A stretch of 64,000 bases of DNA from assembly GCF_001619985.1 (NCBI RefSeq), contig NW_017264198.1:1116001-1180000 (forward strand). Direction: 5' to 3'. A model generated the notes under the pieces. It had not been told where the DNA came from, did no database searches, and saw only the letters and a list, made by a program, of their open reading frames with translations. The position numbers were made by a program, and so were the translations under genes. Positions 45,885-59,451 of the stretch are shown here, one piece after another; within the stretch, counting starts at the first letter, position 1, and the number at the start of each line of letters is the position of its first letter. The stretch is from Xylona heveae TC161. Its lineage: Eukaryota; Ascomycota; Xylonomycetes; Xylonales; Xylonaceae.

Positions 45885-48800
45885 CTAAGCAACCCCAGTA
45901 ACGCGTCGGATGCTTCTCCGAGCACCTTCTCCCGATATCATAATCTGACCTTCCTGTTCGAGCGCACGCAGAGCCTCAGCAAAGTCAATACCCTCAACGG
46001 ACGTGCTGCTCTGCTCTGTGAGTCGTTTGAACGCTTCAGCGTATCTAGCGGCGCCACCTCGGCGGGTCATGTCATCGAGGAGGGCGACGACAGCAGTCTT
46101 GAGATCCTGCTTGCGGCGACGCTCGGTCGAGCTGGTACCCTCGGTCAAGAGACCCATGTCGATCAGGCCCGTGCGGGCATCGGTGGCAGACTGTTTCAAG
46201 GCGGACTTGATCAAGCGGACGGCCTCGATGACATCATGTGCTGTGACCTCGGGAGAGAGTCTCATCTTTGCGTGGGCCTCGGACAGACGGATCATGGACT
46301 CGAGTTGTCGTGTGGTGGCGGTGATACGACGCTCGGCGGCGCGCACGTCTTCGCCAAGTTTGCGCATCTCGACGTATGCGTTCACAAGTTCGTCCGAGGC
46401 CGCTTGGGTGATGCGGGGCTGGCAGTTGTTGCGCGCATAGGAAATGTATGAAGTCAGAAACTCGACAGGCTATTTGGAAGAAAATTCGGTTAGTTGGACA
46501 TTCATATGACAAGAGGAGAGAAGAGAAGAAGAGGGAGAGCAACATACCAAAATCTCGTATAAACTGGCGTTTTCTGGCCTATCCTCGAGATACATGTTCA
46601 TAATGTGACTGGACAAGCGTCTGTCGTTTTGCTCTTGTACGCTGTCGAGGACCAGATACACCAGGTCAAATCTGGAGAGCAGGGTAGGTGGGAGGTCAAT
46701 GTTTTTGGGGACTGGCAAGTTAGGATCGTACTTGCTGTTGATGGGGTTGGCCGAGGCGAGAATGCTCGTTCGTGCATTAAGAGTGGTGATGATGCCGGCT
46801 TTGGCAATGGAGACGGTCTGCTGCTCCATCACTTCGTGCAAAACTGATCGAGTCGCATCCGACATTTTGTCAAACTCATCAATGCAGCAGACACCACCGT
46901 CCGAAAGAACCAATGCACCAGACTCCAATACCAGTTGACGTGATTCTGGATCGCGCGTCACGTATGCAGTAAGACCGACGGCTGACGATCCCTTACCACT
47001 AGTGTACACTCCTCGAGGAGCGATTTTGTGGACATACTGCAAGAGCTGCGATTTTGATGTCGAAGGATCACCGCAAAGTAGCACGTTGATGTCGCCTCGA
47101 TATCTGGGGCTACCTCCCTTCTCAAAAGACTTGTTTGTACCGCCAAAGAGCTGCAGAAGGATGCCCTTCTTCACATCATCCATCTCGTATACACTGGGCG
47201 CGAGAGAACGAGCAAGAAGCTCATACACATCTGGCCGAGCAGCGGTCTCCTTGATCTTTCGCTCTTCCTCGTCGCTGACAGTCCGCTGTTGTTCAATGTC
47301 TCCAACAATCTGTTCAGAGAGCTCTTGCTCAACAGTCGATACATCAATGCCCAAACGCCGCTTGTCCGCTTTCTGAATGTGCAGCACATCAACGTACGTC
47401 TTGAAGAGACCTTTGATGCTTCGCTGCCGAGGGTTGACGCGGACGGGGTTGCTGCGGAAAATTCCAGTTACTTCAATCCTGTCACCAGCTTTGCAGATAT
47501 CCACCAATTCATCGTAGACGCAAAGAGAAACCGAATGAGGAGTTTGGCCAGCAGGAACATGGTCTGGAGTCTCTTGCAGCTTGATGACCTGCTTGTCCGA
47601 AAACTTGCAACGGTTGTGAATAATCTTCATAGAATTCGGCGTTTGGCAGACCTGACGAGGGCAAGCGGTAGGCTCGGCAATCTTGCCGCGGTCAATGTCG
47701 ACGACCACAGTATGGTTACAAACCTGGCACCGGAAATATGCTTCCTTCATGTCAGGAATAATTGGCGTTGTTCGGATAACGAGACCCTTGACGCTGATCA
47801 TTTTATCCATGTCGCGAGGGTTCAGGTCTCGAAGGTTGATTGACTCGTCCAGGCCAAAGGGTCGGACCTTGTATGTGCGGGTTTCGACGTCTTGCAAAAG
47901 ATCTGGAAGAGGCTCCTCGACCTCTTGTACTGGCTGCGGGGTTTCGCCTGCTTCCGAGCTAGGCGCTGGAGGCGCTGAGCTAGAGTCTCTTGCCCTCGCA
48001 GCTCCATGGCTCCGCTGGGCACGCTGCGATCGAAGCTCCGACATTTCCTTTGTAGCCTCCTCAACCATTATATCCTTGATAGTCTGATCCATCAGCGGTA
48101 CAACTTCCTGAGGGTAGTCCTGCAATTGGCGCCATAGCTTGAGCGTAGAAGGATAAGCCTTGAGGTTCCTCAGATCGAGATTCAGGCCAGTCACGCCTAG
48201 TTGACGCATTGTGGCCATCATCTCAACGTATTCCTTGGAGTTTGCCTCATCCCCGGCAGCCTCTGTTTCTTCTTCCGTTGCTCCCTCTGCCCACATCCGA
48301 TACTTTTTCGTAAAATTGAGTAAGAAACTCTTGAAAGCAGACATGGTATCTTGAATTGAGACATTGGTACCCCAGATGACCCGCTGTGAGGATCCACCGA
48401 GGGCTTCTGCTTCCGAGGTATCTGGATTGAGATTCGAAAAGGTGCCCGTATCAGATGCCGGCGCGCCTTCGGGGACGGGCAGACCCCTTTCATCCACAAA
48501 AAGACGTTGGCGGCGGCCAGGCGTTGATCCCAGGATGTCGGAGTTGATGTCACCTCGTCGAGATCGATTGATACCGGAAGCTCCAGGGGCTCCTGAGCGA
48601 GAGGACCGAACAAAGAGGCCACTGCTATCAGAGAGTTCAGATCGTAGATGAGACATCTCCCTCGCACGGGTTGGACTTGAACTCGAAGCATAGCGGATAG
48701 GTGAGGAGTCTGCGGATTTTCACATCTTGTCAATCTCACATTAAAAACATGCACATCTGACTGCGATAACTTACCTCCAGGGTACCGTGTTCTGGCCCTA

Positions 48801-49123
48801 GGAGTTCTGTCGCCATCTTCACTTTGATTCAATTGCTGTACTGGAGGAGAGCTAACGTCCATTGGATCGGAACGTTCTCCCACCGAGAGATGTGCCATGC
48901 CGTTAGAAGGAGAGGATCGATAAAAGAGCGGTGACGAGGAAGCTACATTCTGCTGTAGTCGGCGAGGAGTAGCATGAGGTTGATCGTCTGAAGAGGCGGC
49001 AGTAACTTCCTGCTGCAGCTGAGTTTGAGCTGGGTCGGCTTCTGAGGGACTGCTTCGCTCTCGCCTGCGCGGCGTAGCAGACTGAGAGCTACGTTGCGTG
49101 CGCCGTGGCGCCGGCGAAGACAT
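45885..49123 (-). CDS. mcm4: DNA replication licensing factor MCM4
   Basis: Predicted 1031-residue subunit of the MCM2-7 helicase from three exons: 49123-48775, 48709-46548 and 46469-45885. The first ~220 residues are a Ser/Pro/Arg-rich disordered tail with many S/T-P sites, the usual docking and phosphorylation region for DDK and CDK. The MCM N-domain follows, with a zinc-binding set of cysteines (CQVCN ... CPRQVC). The AAA+ core has Walker A GDPSTSKSQ, Walker B/MCM signature GVCCIDEFDKM and arginine finger LSRFD. The C-terminal exon carries the lid helices and a winged-helix domain. MCM4 is loaded at origins in G1 and unwinds DNA in S phase. Two ACGCGT sites lie 135-149 bp upstream of the start. 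Confidence 0.96.
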
Positions 49124-49486
49124 TGTGGTTGATGTGCAGAACTTGGGTGTTGGTGTTGACAGCGAAGGAGCCCCGTCAATATTTCAGTCGAACATATCCT
49201 GAGCGAGCGGCTAAGTTTGATGTTGGTAAAGGAGTTGGCAAATCTCGCGTAAAGTGAACGCGTTCGACGCGTCGAGGGGTTGGTCTTCTATAGTGGCGCT
49301 AAACCTAGAACGCGAGAATTATTGGTTTCGCGTCCCTTACTCTGAGTCCTTGACCTGAGTTGAGCCACTTTTAGCCCATCACACTACGATAACTTGATAG
49401 CATAGCCCGCGAATCACGGCGAATATTATTCTTTTCTTTTTTTTTTTTGCGAAATATGGTATCTAATCTAATATACAGTGGGGACC
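49124..49486. promoter_or_regulatory. MCM4 promoter region
   Basis: The interval between the sirtuin 3' end and the MCM4 start. It contains two ACGCGT boxes 9 bp apart and a TTTCGCG (49325-49331), the reverse of the CGCGAAA Swi4-type core. These fit G1/S control by an MBF/SBF-like factor. Confidence 0.65.
49258..49272. promoter_or_regulatory. Tandem MCB (ACGCGT) boxes upstream of MCM4
   Basis: ACGCGT occurs at 49258-49263 and again at 49267-49272; the first is inside the palindrome GAACGCGTTC. This is the site bound by MBF (Mbp1-Swi6 type) at G1/S genes in yeasts. Confidence 0.7.
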
Positions 49487-50812
<1,326 letters not shown>

Positions 50813-51734
50813 TTTCCGATCAGATTTCCGGTTGCTTCCCGCTTTTCCTTTTCCTTTTGGGTGGTTTCTTTGATTTTTGTTTCCTGTTCTGTCTTTATAG
50901 TTGCGAATAGGATCGCGCTTGCTTTTGCCTTTGCCCTTCACTCTGCCGGTAAAGTTGCTGCGATCGTATATTTCGTCGCCGCTATTGTATTCGCAGTCAC
51001 GAATCGAGTAATCCGTTCTAGTACTCTTCCTCGACGAGTGTGCCAGTTTTGCAGCGTCCGGGTCGGTCGCAGTGTAGAGCAAAGATGCGGCTAATAATCT
51101 ACTGGAGATAGTTTGGCTGTTCTGATTGCTTCTCTAAGAGATGGGAGCTTGTTTTGTGTCAGTCAAGTAACACAGACCGTAGTAAGAATTAATAGCACTG
51201 TACGCTTTATGCATGAAATTTTATGCAGTTGGTTGACCGTTTTACCAATTGGGCTGCCAAATAGCAGATACGGCAGAGCAGAATGCAGTCGGCAATTAGC
51301 AATGCGTGCGACGGTAAGATTGGTAGGAAAGTTGCTGGACTGTTAGGTCGACAGATAAACTTTCCAAAAATTCCAAGCTTAGGGACGTAAACTGACATCA
51401 ATAACACCCGACGATCCCAGCAATCATCGGCGATTTCCGTTCCGCCGTTTCGCGCATCATTAAGGAAATGTTTGGCGATCCATGCTAGAGTACTTGAGCC
51501 TAACGTAAATCTTTAGCGTCATCACAATCATAAGGTTGGGCTGCTGCTTCGCTAAGTGTTTGGAAATACGAATTATATCATTAAATGAATCTTTTAAATC
51601 CCTTGACATACTCGGAGTTTGAATCATGGTATACGTATAATACATGGGGGCTCTAGTCGCACGTTCCAACATGACAAAGGCCAATTGACCAGTATCTCTC
51701 GCTACGGCCGGCCATCAATAGAGGAAAGGCGCTA
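50813..51734. other. Region between sirtuin start and COG4 end
   Basis: The first 270 bases are an open, basic in-frame extension of the sirtuin that is probably its 5' UTR/promoter. The rest is unassigned, with the COG4 3' UTR at the far end. No other gene supported. Confidence 0.6.
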
Positions 51735-54314
51735 TCACCTCGCAGCAGGGCCGTAGAGAACCATTGCTCTGGCTCGCTCCCTCTCGTCTGCCTCGAGCCT
51801 CCATTGGATGTCCAATTCCTCCGTTGCCTTCTGCGGCGTGGATTGAAGTTCATCCCACTCTTCCTCTTCCAGATTGATGACAATACAAATTTGCGTACAC
51901 CTCGTAAATGTATCGCGCAATGCATACCTGCCACTTGTAACGACGGTCACCAAATTCGCAATATCACGCTCAAGTCGCACTGCACCCAGTTCATTTATCC
52001 GGCCATGATAGCTCCAGATGCGCTTCTCAAGAAGCCTGCTAAGGTATGTAGCAGTGACGTTCAGTAGCTTGTCGATGTTGCGTGCGGTAAGAATGCGCGC
52101 AAAGGGTTGTGTCAAAGCCTCCCAGCCTTGAGCGAATCGTTCCCTGACGTAGTTCTCTGACCATGGGTTTTCCATGGATAGTTCGCCGCCGTCCACATCG
52201 TGCGCCTCAGCTGCAGAAATTTCTTCAGAGGTCAGGAGGTAGTCAACGTCTCTGAAGGAATCCGCCAGTATGGGACGGAGCCGTGGCTTGAGAACGTTTC
52301 CAAAAAGGACGTTGATGCCGTCGCCTATCAGCTCATATGTCTTGCCGTGGAAGCTCACTTCGAGGCTATGCAGAGCGCTTGTGACAAAAGCACCGTCCTG
52401 GTTGAAGGGGAAGAGATCGACCAGCGTTGTTGCAGCTCCGTCTCCGTTTAGCGATGGAGAGCCGGAAGGTGGCGCAATATCTAAACGGGATTGAACTATG
52501 CGCTTGGTGTAGTCTGTAGCGACATCTAGATTGTTCAATTGCACAAGAAATGCAAGAATCTTGTCCTCAGGCGGTAAGGCCCCCTGCACAGCGCCCTTTG
52601 GATAACACTCATCGCGCATTTTCCTTTGAATCATGCCGACAAAGTCGGAACCAAGGACACGAGAAATGGCTGGCAAAACATTCGCAATTACAGCCCTTTG
52701 AGAAGTTGCCAAACATCGCTGAAGAACATTGTTGACAACGTACATGACATCATCAACTACGGAGGTGATATATGGTGGGTTTGACGGGAGAGCCTTCTGC
52801 AGATTGAGAGTGAGGTCGGTCGGCGCTTCATCAATTTGAAACGCTTTTTCAACAGAACGGCGAAAGAAAAATGTCGTCATTAGATTGAATGGGCTGATCA
52901 ACCTGTCGGATATTTTCGCATAAAGGTTTGAGTCAAGTAAATATTGCGGCATGGTCAACGGTGAGGAATCATTAATGGCTACTTCTGGAATCTGTGACGA
53001 AACATCTTCGTCAGTTCTGTACCCTGAACAAGTACGTCGAGTACACAAATAGAGCTGGCTTACCAAAGATTTAGTAGCAAGAAAGCGGGTGTATAACGAC
53101 CAGCGACCCAACATGACCGCAGTCTCGCTGAGCAGCGCATCGATCTCTTTCATATCCACGCCCTCGTCCTCGCTGGTTCGCGGCCCCGCAACCCCATCCC
53201 GTCCTGCGGGAGAGTTGGTGCGATGGGCGCCGGATGCAGTCCGCTGAGCGGGAAGAAAACTCTGCACCAGAAAAGAAAATGCATATGATTTTATGTCGGT
53301 GAGCTTCCTGTCAATATTCCGTTCATCGCCCCAAGTGTCAATTATAATGCCGCCTTGGACATCCGCCTCCATCTGGAGGCGTTCAATGACTTTGACCATC
53401 TTCCCCAATCCATAGTGTCTTTCGACTAGAGTCCCATGACCATCAATAATCTGGGCAATGTGTTCGAAAAGTTTTGTGAGAGCGTTTGCATAAAAGAAGC
53501 CTTCTGTGCGTTGGTTTGCACCGGTCCCAGCGTTCAAATTCGCTCTAGCTCTCGATGCTACGCCTTGACAAACGTATTGCCCGTAGATATCCAGTCCCAC
53601 ATGAGATCGACCTATGAGCGGAAACAGCTTAAAGAACCGTGTCACCTTCGCACCGTCATTCTCCTTCGAAGCTTTGTCAAACTCGCGGACAAAGAGCCCG
53701 CACAAAGACTCGGCAGCTGATTCAAGTGTCACGTTTGGGGGGTCGGGAACCTCTGCTGTAGGAACAATCTCCTCCGCGAACGCCCCGGAGATGATTTCTG
53801 GTGGGATTTTTGAAGCTCTGCTCAAGTATGACGCTGCCGTTTCCCAGTCCTGCGCGGCTCCCATAGATCCAGCTACCCCAAGAACACATGCTTTGAGCTC
53901 GGCGACCTGCTCCACCACAATCAGGGTTGCTTGAACTCTCGACTGTTCAAGATCTAAACGGCGAACGGCGGAGGAGATGCGGTTGGCCGTCGTGGCAGCA
54001 TCATTGAGCATTCCATTGCTTATGGACCGGGTTGTGACTGCTTGTGAGCCAAGATTTGCTCGAAGGAGATCAAGCCTGCCGAGCTCCCTCGAAAGGTCTT
54101 TTTGAGAGGCTACTAAAGCGTTGAGGCGGGCGGTTACTGTAGCTTCGCGATCATTGAGATCGGTAATGGCAGCCCTGATCTCCGCAACGGAGCTTGCCTT
54201 AAAGATATCCGGGGCTGAGGTAGCTTCACCCGAAGAATGGAAGCCATCCTCAATGCCTGGTTCTTCGTCTCTTAGGTTTCTTGTCGGCATTGAAGGTTGG
54301 TCCTGCTCCCGCAA
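51735..54314 (-). CDS. cog4: Conserved oligomeric Golgi complex subunit 4
   Basis: Predicted 835 residues if an in-frame 72-nt intron (53063-52992) is removed, or 859 if it is retained. The intron has a GTAAGC donor, an AACTGAC branch-like sequence and a TCACAG acceptor, and it encodes residues that interrupt a conserved region, so removal is favoured. The N-terminus (about 40-140) is a predicted coiled coil (AEIRAAITDLNDREA, RELGRLDLLRA). The rest is the COG4 helical rod, with MTTFFFRRSVEKAFQ, NPPYITSVVDDVMYVVNNV and VLGSDFVGMIQRKMRDE as typical conserved stretches. COG4 sits in lobe A of the COG tether and acts in retrograde transport within the Golgi. Start at MREQDQPS; MPTRNLRD eight residues later is an alternative. 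Confidence 0.93.
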   Translation of the reverse strand: MREQDQPSMPTRNLRDEEPGIEDGFHSSGEATSAPDIFKASSVAEIRAAITDLNDREATVTARLNALVASQKDLSRELGRLDLLRANLGSQAVTTRSISNGMLNDAATTANRISSAVRRLDLEQSRVQATLIVVEQVAELKACVLGVAGSMGAAQDWETAASYLSRASKIPPEIISGAFAEEIVPTAEVPDPPNVTLESAAESLCGLFVREFDKASKENDGAKVTRFFKLFPLIGRSHVGLDIYGQYVCQGVASRARANLNAGTGANQRTEGFFYANALTKLFEHIAQIIDGHGTLVERHYGLGKMVKVIERLQMEADVQGGIIIDTWGDERNIDRKLTDIKSYAFSFLVQSFLPAQRTASGAHRTNSPAGRDGVAGPRTSEDEGVDMKEIDALLSETAVMLGRWSLYTRFLATKSLVSQLYLCTRRTCSGYRTDEDVSSQIPEVAINDSSPLTMPQYLLDSNLYAKISDRLISPFNLMTTFFFRRSVEKAFQIDEAPTDLTLNLQKALPSNPPYITSVVDDVMYVVNNVLQRCLATSQRAVIANVLPAISRVLGSDFVGMIQRKMRDECYPKGAVQGALPPEDKILAFLVQLNNLDVATDYTKRIVQSRLDIAPPSGSPSLNGDGAATTLVDLFPFNQDGAFVTSALHSLEVSFHGKTYELIGDGINVLFGNVLKPRLRPILADSFRDVDYLLTSEEISAAEAHDVDGGELSMENPWSENYVRERFAQGWEALTQPFARILTARNIDKLLNVTATYLSRLLEKRIWSYHGRINELGAVRLERDIANLVTVVTSGRYALRDTFTRCTQICIVINLEEEEWDELQSTPQKATEELDIQWRLEADERERARAMVLYGPAAR

Positions 54315-54660
54315 TATGTTTATGAGATATGTTGAGCTATACGTTACTTGTTCTTTGCCACGTGACTGTAATTCGCCGATCCGACTCCGCGTATTATCGG
54401 AGTAGCCTATCTACAAGGAGATGACCAGATGCCATTCCACGCAATAATTAGACTGGTGAATCAACAACATGATCATTATGACTTTCTTAAACGTATTAAA
54501 CATTCAGCCTTCAGTTGAGGAAAAAAAAAACGCTTGCTTTCATTACTCAATTCATCATTTGTGTACGAAGAGGACTTATTATATGTATTTACACCACCGC
54601 GCCTGCGTTGCTTGCTTCTACCGTCGCGATAATATTGTACAAGTGCATGTAATGGTGCGC
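54315..54660. other. Intergenic region
   Basis: Short spacer between the PMR1 3' end and the COG4 start, containing the COG4 promoter. No gene seen. Confidence 0.7.
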
Positions 54661-57600
54661 TTAGACGCTGAAACTATAACCCCAGGTGCCCCTGTTACTT
54701 CTCGTGCGTACCCATTTCCGAATCTCGTCCACCCAGAATACAGAACTGGCAACCATGACCAGCCAAAGGAGGTCGCGGAATCCCAAGGCCTCAGTTTGAA
54801 AGATTGTTTGTAAAAAGGGAAGGTAGACAACTGCTAGCTGTCCACCGAGGCTTCCCGCTACCGCAATATTGAACATCTTGTTCCCAAAAGGTGCAATTTC
54901 TCCTCGGAGAATAGATTTGCCCTGTGATCGACACGTAAGGGCATTAAACATATCAAACAGAACGAAGCAGGTGAACGTCATTGTGGTATCCCGAGCGGAA
55001 ACGACACCGTTAGAAGACATTTCCATCACATATACCATCATCGTTCCAATCATAATAATCGTGGCTGAAGTGAGCACACGGTGAATGACCTGTTTTGTAA
55101 GGACACGAGCTCCCTTAGCTCGAGGGGGACGAGTCATGACAGCGGGATCTACCGGCTCCACACCAAGCGACTGTGCTGGGGGCCCGTCCATGAGAATATC
55201 TGGCAAGAAATTAGCTACCAATGCAGAGCATTTCGATGGGTTGGTGAATGACATACTTATCCAAAGAATTTGCATAGCGTTGAGCGGATTTTTGAAGCCG
55301 AGAAAAGTGCTGAGCAGGACTAAACTGAGAGCCGCCACGCTGGTGCTAAGCTGAAACGTCAAGAAATTTTGAATGTTGTAGAATATGCCTTTGCCTTCTT
55401 CTATTGCGCTCAAAATCGTTGAAAAGTCATCATCCGTGAGAATCATATCGGCTGCTTCTTTTGCAACATCCGTCCCGAGAAGACCCATAGAGATACCAAT
55501 GTCAGCCTTTTTGAGTGCGGGCGCGTCGTTGACTCCATCTCCTGTCATAGCGACAACGTCACCTCTGGCTTGAAAGGCACGCACAATCTTCAGCTTGTGG
55601 TCAGGGCTCGTTCGAGCGAAGATGCTTGCGCCAGGGATTGCCTGGGCCAGTTCCTCTTCAGACATGCGATCCAGCTCATCACCGCGTAGAACGGGTTTGT
55701 AAGGGCCACGGCTGGTCCCAACATGCATCCCGAGCTTCTTGGCAATTGCAACCGCTGTCGTTTCAGAGTCACCTGTGATCATGATCACCTTGACGCCTCC
55801 AGCCATCAGGCGTCGAATCGACTTATCCACATCCTTGCGAGGCGGATCATTCATGCCCACAATGCCAGCGAATACAAGGCCATGGAAGGGACCGTCATCT
55901 TTAGAGCCCCCTTTGGTGTTTTTGAATTTTTTATTCTTCGGATTTGCCCTCGCCACATCTCGAACCGGCCCGCTTGCAAATCCTAAGACGCGCAGCCCTT
56001 CCTGTGCCATCTGCTCCGATGCCTCTAGAGCAGCTCTCCGTCTTGGTTCATCAAGAATGATTTCTCTACCTTCCTTGGTCAAGTACGAATCACATCGTTT
56101 CAAAACCTCCTCTAGGGCGCCTTTAATGTATGCGACGTCAGAGGAGTTGGCGGTTGGTGTCTCGGCCGTGGCGCTCCCGTTGATGACAACACCCATCCAT
56201 TTCCGCTCCGAGCTGAATGGAGTCTCGCAGGCGCGTTCTCCAAGTCTCTCGCGCACGTCATCCTCGCCGAACGCGTCTACAAGATCCAGCATGGCGACAT
56301 CAGTGGGCTGTCCAACCCAACGACTTCGCTGGCCTGAGTCCGAAGAGCCGTGATCGAGTGTGGAGGAAAGGACGGCCGCAGATGATGCGGTAGCAGGTGA
56401 GTCTGAGCTTGATTTAGACAATCGTGCATTGTTTGCAATGTTTCCAATGCGAAGAAGCGTTCGCATAGCAGTATCAGGTGCAGATGAGACCAATTCCTTT
56501 GTCAGATCGATGGGATCCTCCACGTCCGAGTGCCAGATCTTTGTCACCGTCATGTGATTGAGCGTCAGCGTTCCTGATAGAAAATCAACGCGGTCAGCAG
56601 CTGGTCATGGCAACGTGAAAGTATTGTCCTACCTGTCTTGTCACTACAAACAACGTTGACAGAGCCTAGGGTCTCAACACTAGGAAGCCTCCGCACAATT
56701 GCATGGTGATTGGCCATACGCAAGACACCGAGAGCAAGAGTCACGGTAACGATGATGGGCAGGCCCTCCGGAATAGCGGCCACGGCGAGTGACACGCCAA
56801 TCTGAAACATCTCAAGGAGCTTCCTGCCCTGCCATAGCCCCACAATTACAATGAATCCAATTACCGCAAATGACATGTAGCTGAGTTCCTGTCCTAACCG
56901 GTCCATAGAGAGTTGCAACGGGGTGCGAGGGCTTTCAATCTCTTGTAAAGAGGCATGGATCGAACCAAATTCGGTGTCGGCTCCAGATGCAACGACAATT
57001 CCCCGTCCATAGCCTGATCGAACCAATGTGCCCATAAATGCAATATTCGTCTGCTCATTGAGTCTCACATCGGCTCCGACAGTTCCTGCGGCGGGGCCCG
57101 CGTAAAAGGGTGATGATGCACGAGTACTCGCTGACGTGGACGCTGAGGCAGATTTGCTTTCGAGCGTAGCAGGAGACTTTGCCACGGGCTCGTTTTCGCC
57201 AGTCAGATTGGACTCATCGATGGTCAGGTCAACCGATTGCGTTATACGCAGATCAGCCGGGATGCGGTCACCTGTAGAAAACAGGACCAAGTCTCCAACC
57301 ACCAGTTGCGTTGCTTGGACAGTCGAGGAGGCTTTCTCGGCGGCTGCAAAGGCGGCAGGAGATTCGCCGACAGGAGTTACTTGGCCGCTTTCCAAGCCGC
57401 CGTTGGTCGAATTTGGCGTACCAGTCGATGCGCTGGAGGGTTTACCACGAATGAGGTGCGCAGAGTGAGGCACCAGGCGACTCAAAGCCTCGAGTGATTG
57501 TTCGGAGCGATATTCCTGAACGAAGCCTACCGTGACCACAATTGTGACAGCAATGGTAATACTGATGGCATCATCCAGATTTCCCATGAAGAATGAGATG

Positions 57601-57977
57601 GCGGCAGAGCCTAACAACAGCAGGATCAGAGTTTCCTTGAATTGTTTGAGGAATCGAAGCCATAGAGGCTCAGGATCCTCATGTGGCAGCTCATTCGGAC
57701 CATTCTTGGCTAAGCGTACGTCGGCGTCGGCGGGAGAGAGTCCATGGGTAAGGGACGTGGATAATCGAGCAGCTGTCTCGTGAGGACTTATCAGTGCATA
57801 CGTCGATGTCAATGACTATTTCATCCATGGTCAGCACAAGCTTGTGATTGTTTAGGAGTAGCGGCGCACCGATGAGATAGCGGATGGCGGAGCGGGTGAA
57901 CGAGCAGTGTTTGGTGGTCGCAGGCCTGGCGATGGCACTCGATATAGCGGGAGCGTTGGAGTTGATGAGCTTGACAT
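54661..57977 (-). CDS. pmr1: Golgi Ca2+/Mn2+ P-type ATPase PMR1 (SPCA)
   Basis: Predicted 1048 residues from four exons: 57977-57870, 57815-56633, 56573-55257 and 55199-54661. Signatures: cation ATPase N-terminus ([16 protein letters not shown]), actuator-domain LTGENEP, PEGLP in M4, phosphorylation site [13 protein letters not shown] (an intron falls inside the KTG), [18 protein letters not shown], and [14 protein letters not shown] in M6. Joining across the 57-nt intron 55256-55200 restores that last motif; the intron has no stop and keeps frame, so it could be overlooked. SPCA pumps load the Golgi with Ca2+ and Mn2+ for glycosylation and secretion. Ser/Thr/Ala-rich insertions near residues 160-200 and 240-270 enlarge the actuator region. 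The start MSSSSTP is chosen because conserved sequence begins in exon 2; the first exon is a poorly conserved Pro/Ser-rich tail. Confidence 0.94.
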
Positions 57978-59451
57978 ATTCTCATGGCCGTGCTCGCGTC
58001 CCAGACTCTGACTCTTGGCACGGCTCAAAGGACTGAGAAGGATGTTGCTGAGTGCAAAGCACTCTTCAGGACGAAGCAGCGTTTCACGGTCAAAAGTGCC
58101 CTGGGTAGAAACATCGGTATCTCCCAGAGGGAGCTCTTGTGTGGAGATGAAGCGACAATTCAATTGCCGTGATCCCACACACACACGTGGCAATATAGTG
58201 AATAATTTCCGGATTTGATATAAAGGCTCCGTTTTACAATACTCCTCCACGCCAGGAATTTTCGGGTGGTGTCGTCTCTCGAACTTCTTACCCTTCGCGG
58301 CTGTGCGTGGACACATTGAGCTGGGAGTCTACTAAGTGCTACATACTGTACCCCGATTACGCGGACTCGACTTTATGTGGTTAAACCGAGGAAAACAAGA
58401 ATCGGGGCGGACCGACCTGGCCCAACAATGGCGCTGGACGCGACGACGAAGCTTTTTCTTGTCGGCTGTGCACAGGTACTTCCATGGTTCCAAACCTGAA
58501 ACGGCTTGACGTGGGTATCTACGGCCATTCTGTCGCATCGTAATAGCTGTGCTAGTCGCGTATTGATTAAAAGACAGGGAGAGTGTATGATTTTGCTGGC
58601 TCGTTTCATTTCAAGGTACCTTCTTACAGAGCACTGGAAGCATTAAATGGACCCTCCCGTCAGGGCCGTACGGATGCAGATCTAATTCTAATGGCAATAA
58701 ATTAAAAGTGGAGAATCACGTATAAAATACAATGAAGTGTACCTGGTAATATCATTACGCGGTGACAACGGTATAGAACAATTGTACCTTTTCAAGCGTG
58801 CACGCCGGTACCTCAGGTAACTCTTTTACTTCAAGGTTGTTTATCCAAATTCGCACGGGAGACAAAACAGACAGACGAGGGGAGGAAGCTCGTGCGAAGT
58901 CATCCAGCTTACATAAGCTCACCTAGCTCCTCTTCCGCATCGGGACACCCATGACGAGAGCAACAGCTGGCAGCAAAAGAGGCGGACACAACTCACTTTA
59001 CTACCCGCCTACAGTATCATTCACCCACCAGCCCCCTCGATTGTTGCCGAAACATCAACGCCAAACATCCCACACCCACCTGTCCTTCCTCCTCCATCTG
59101 CCCCGTGAGGCTTATTGCAAGCGCGATTCCGTTCATTCGCGACTGCGAAAGTCGCCTATAATTTTGGCATCATCTCAATAAAATTCACCTCGACGCGTGA
59201 ACACTCGATATTCACTTTCCGCCGACTGCTTCTCTCGCGCGGCGCGCTCGAGTCACGCTGAATTCTCTCGGTCGCGTACACATCATCCTGTCCCCTTCGC
59301 ACACGGTGATAAACGCGAATTCTTTCTCACAACTCGTCGAGTCATTAGCTCAATGATTGCTTGATCCACAAGCGCCGCCTTTTAATAACGATTGCATTTG
59401 CACCTGTCGATATTGATTTGCTCCCCTCTAGCTTAATCAGTCCGTTTCACC
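57978..59451. other. Divergent promoter region of PMR1 and RAD21
   Basis: About 1.5 kb between divergent starts. The frame of PMR1 stays open upstream to 58316 but reads as non-coding sequence. A CACACACACACGTGG element lies near 58173-58187. ACGCGT occurs at 59193-59198, and AACGCGAATT near 59312-59321, upstream of RAD21. No gene seen. Confidence 0.6.
59193..59198. promoter_or_regulatory. MCB-type ACGCGT site upstream of RAD21
   Basis: ACGCGT about 255 bp upstream of the kleisin start codon, with a CGCGAAT Swi4-like core about 115 bp closer. The yeast homologue is a G1/S gene. A single hexamer is weak evidence by itself. Confidence 0.45.
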
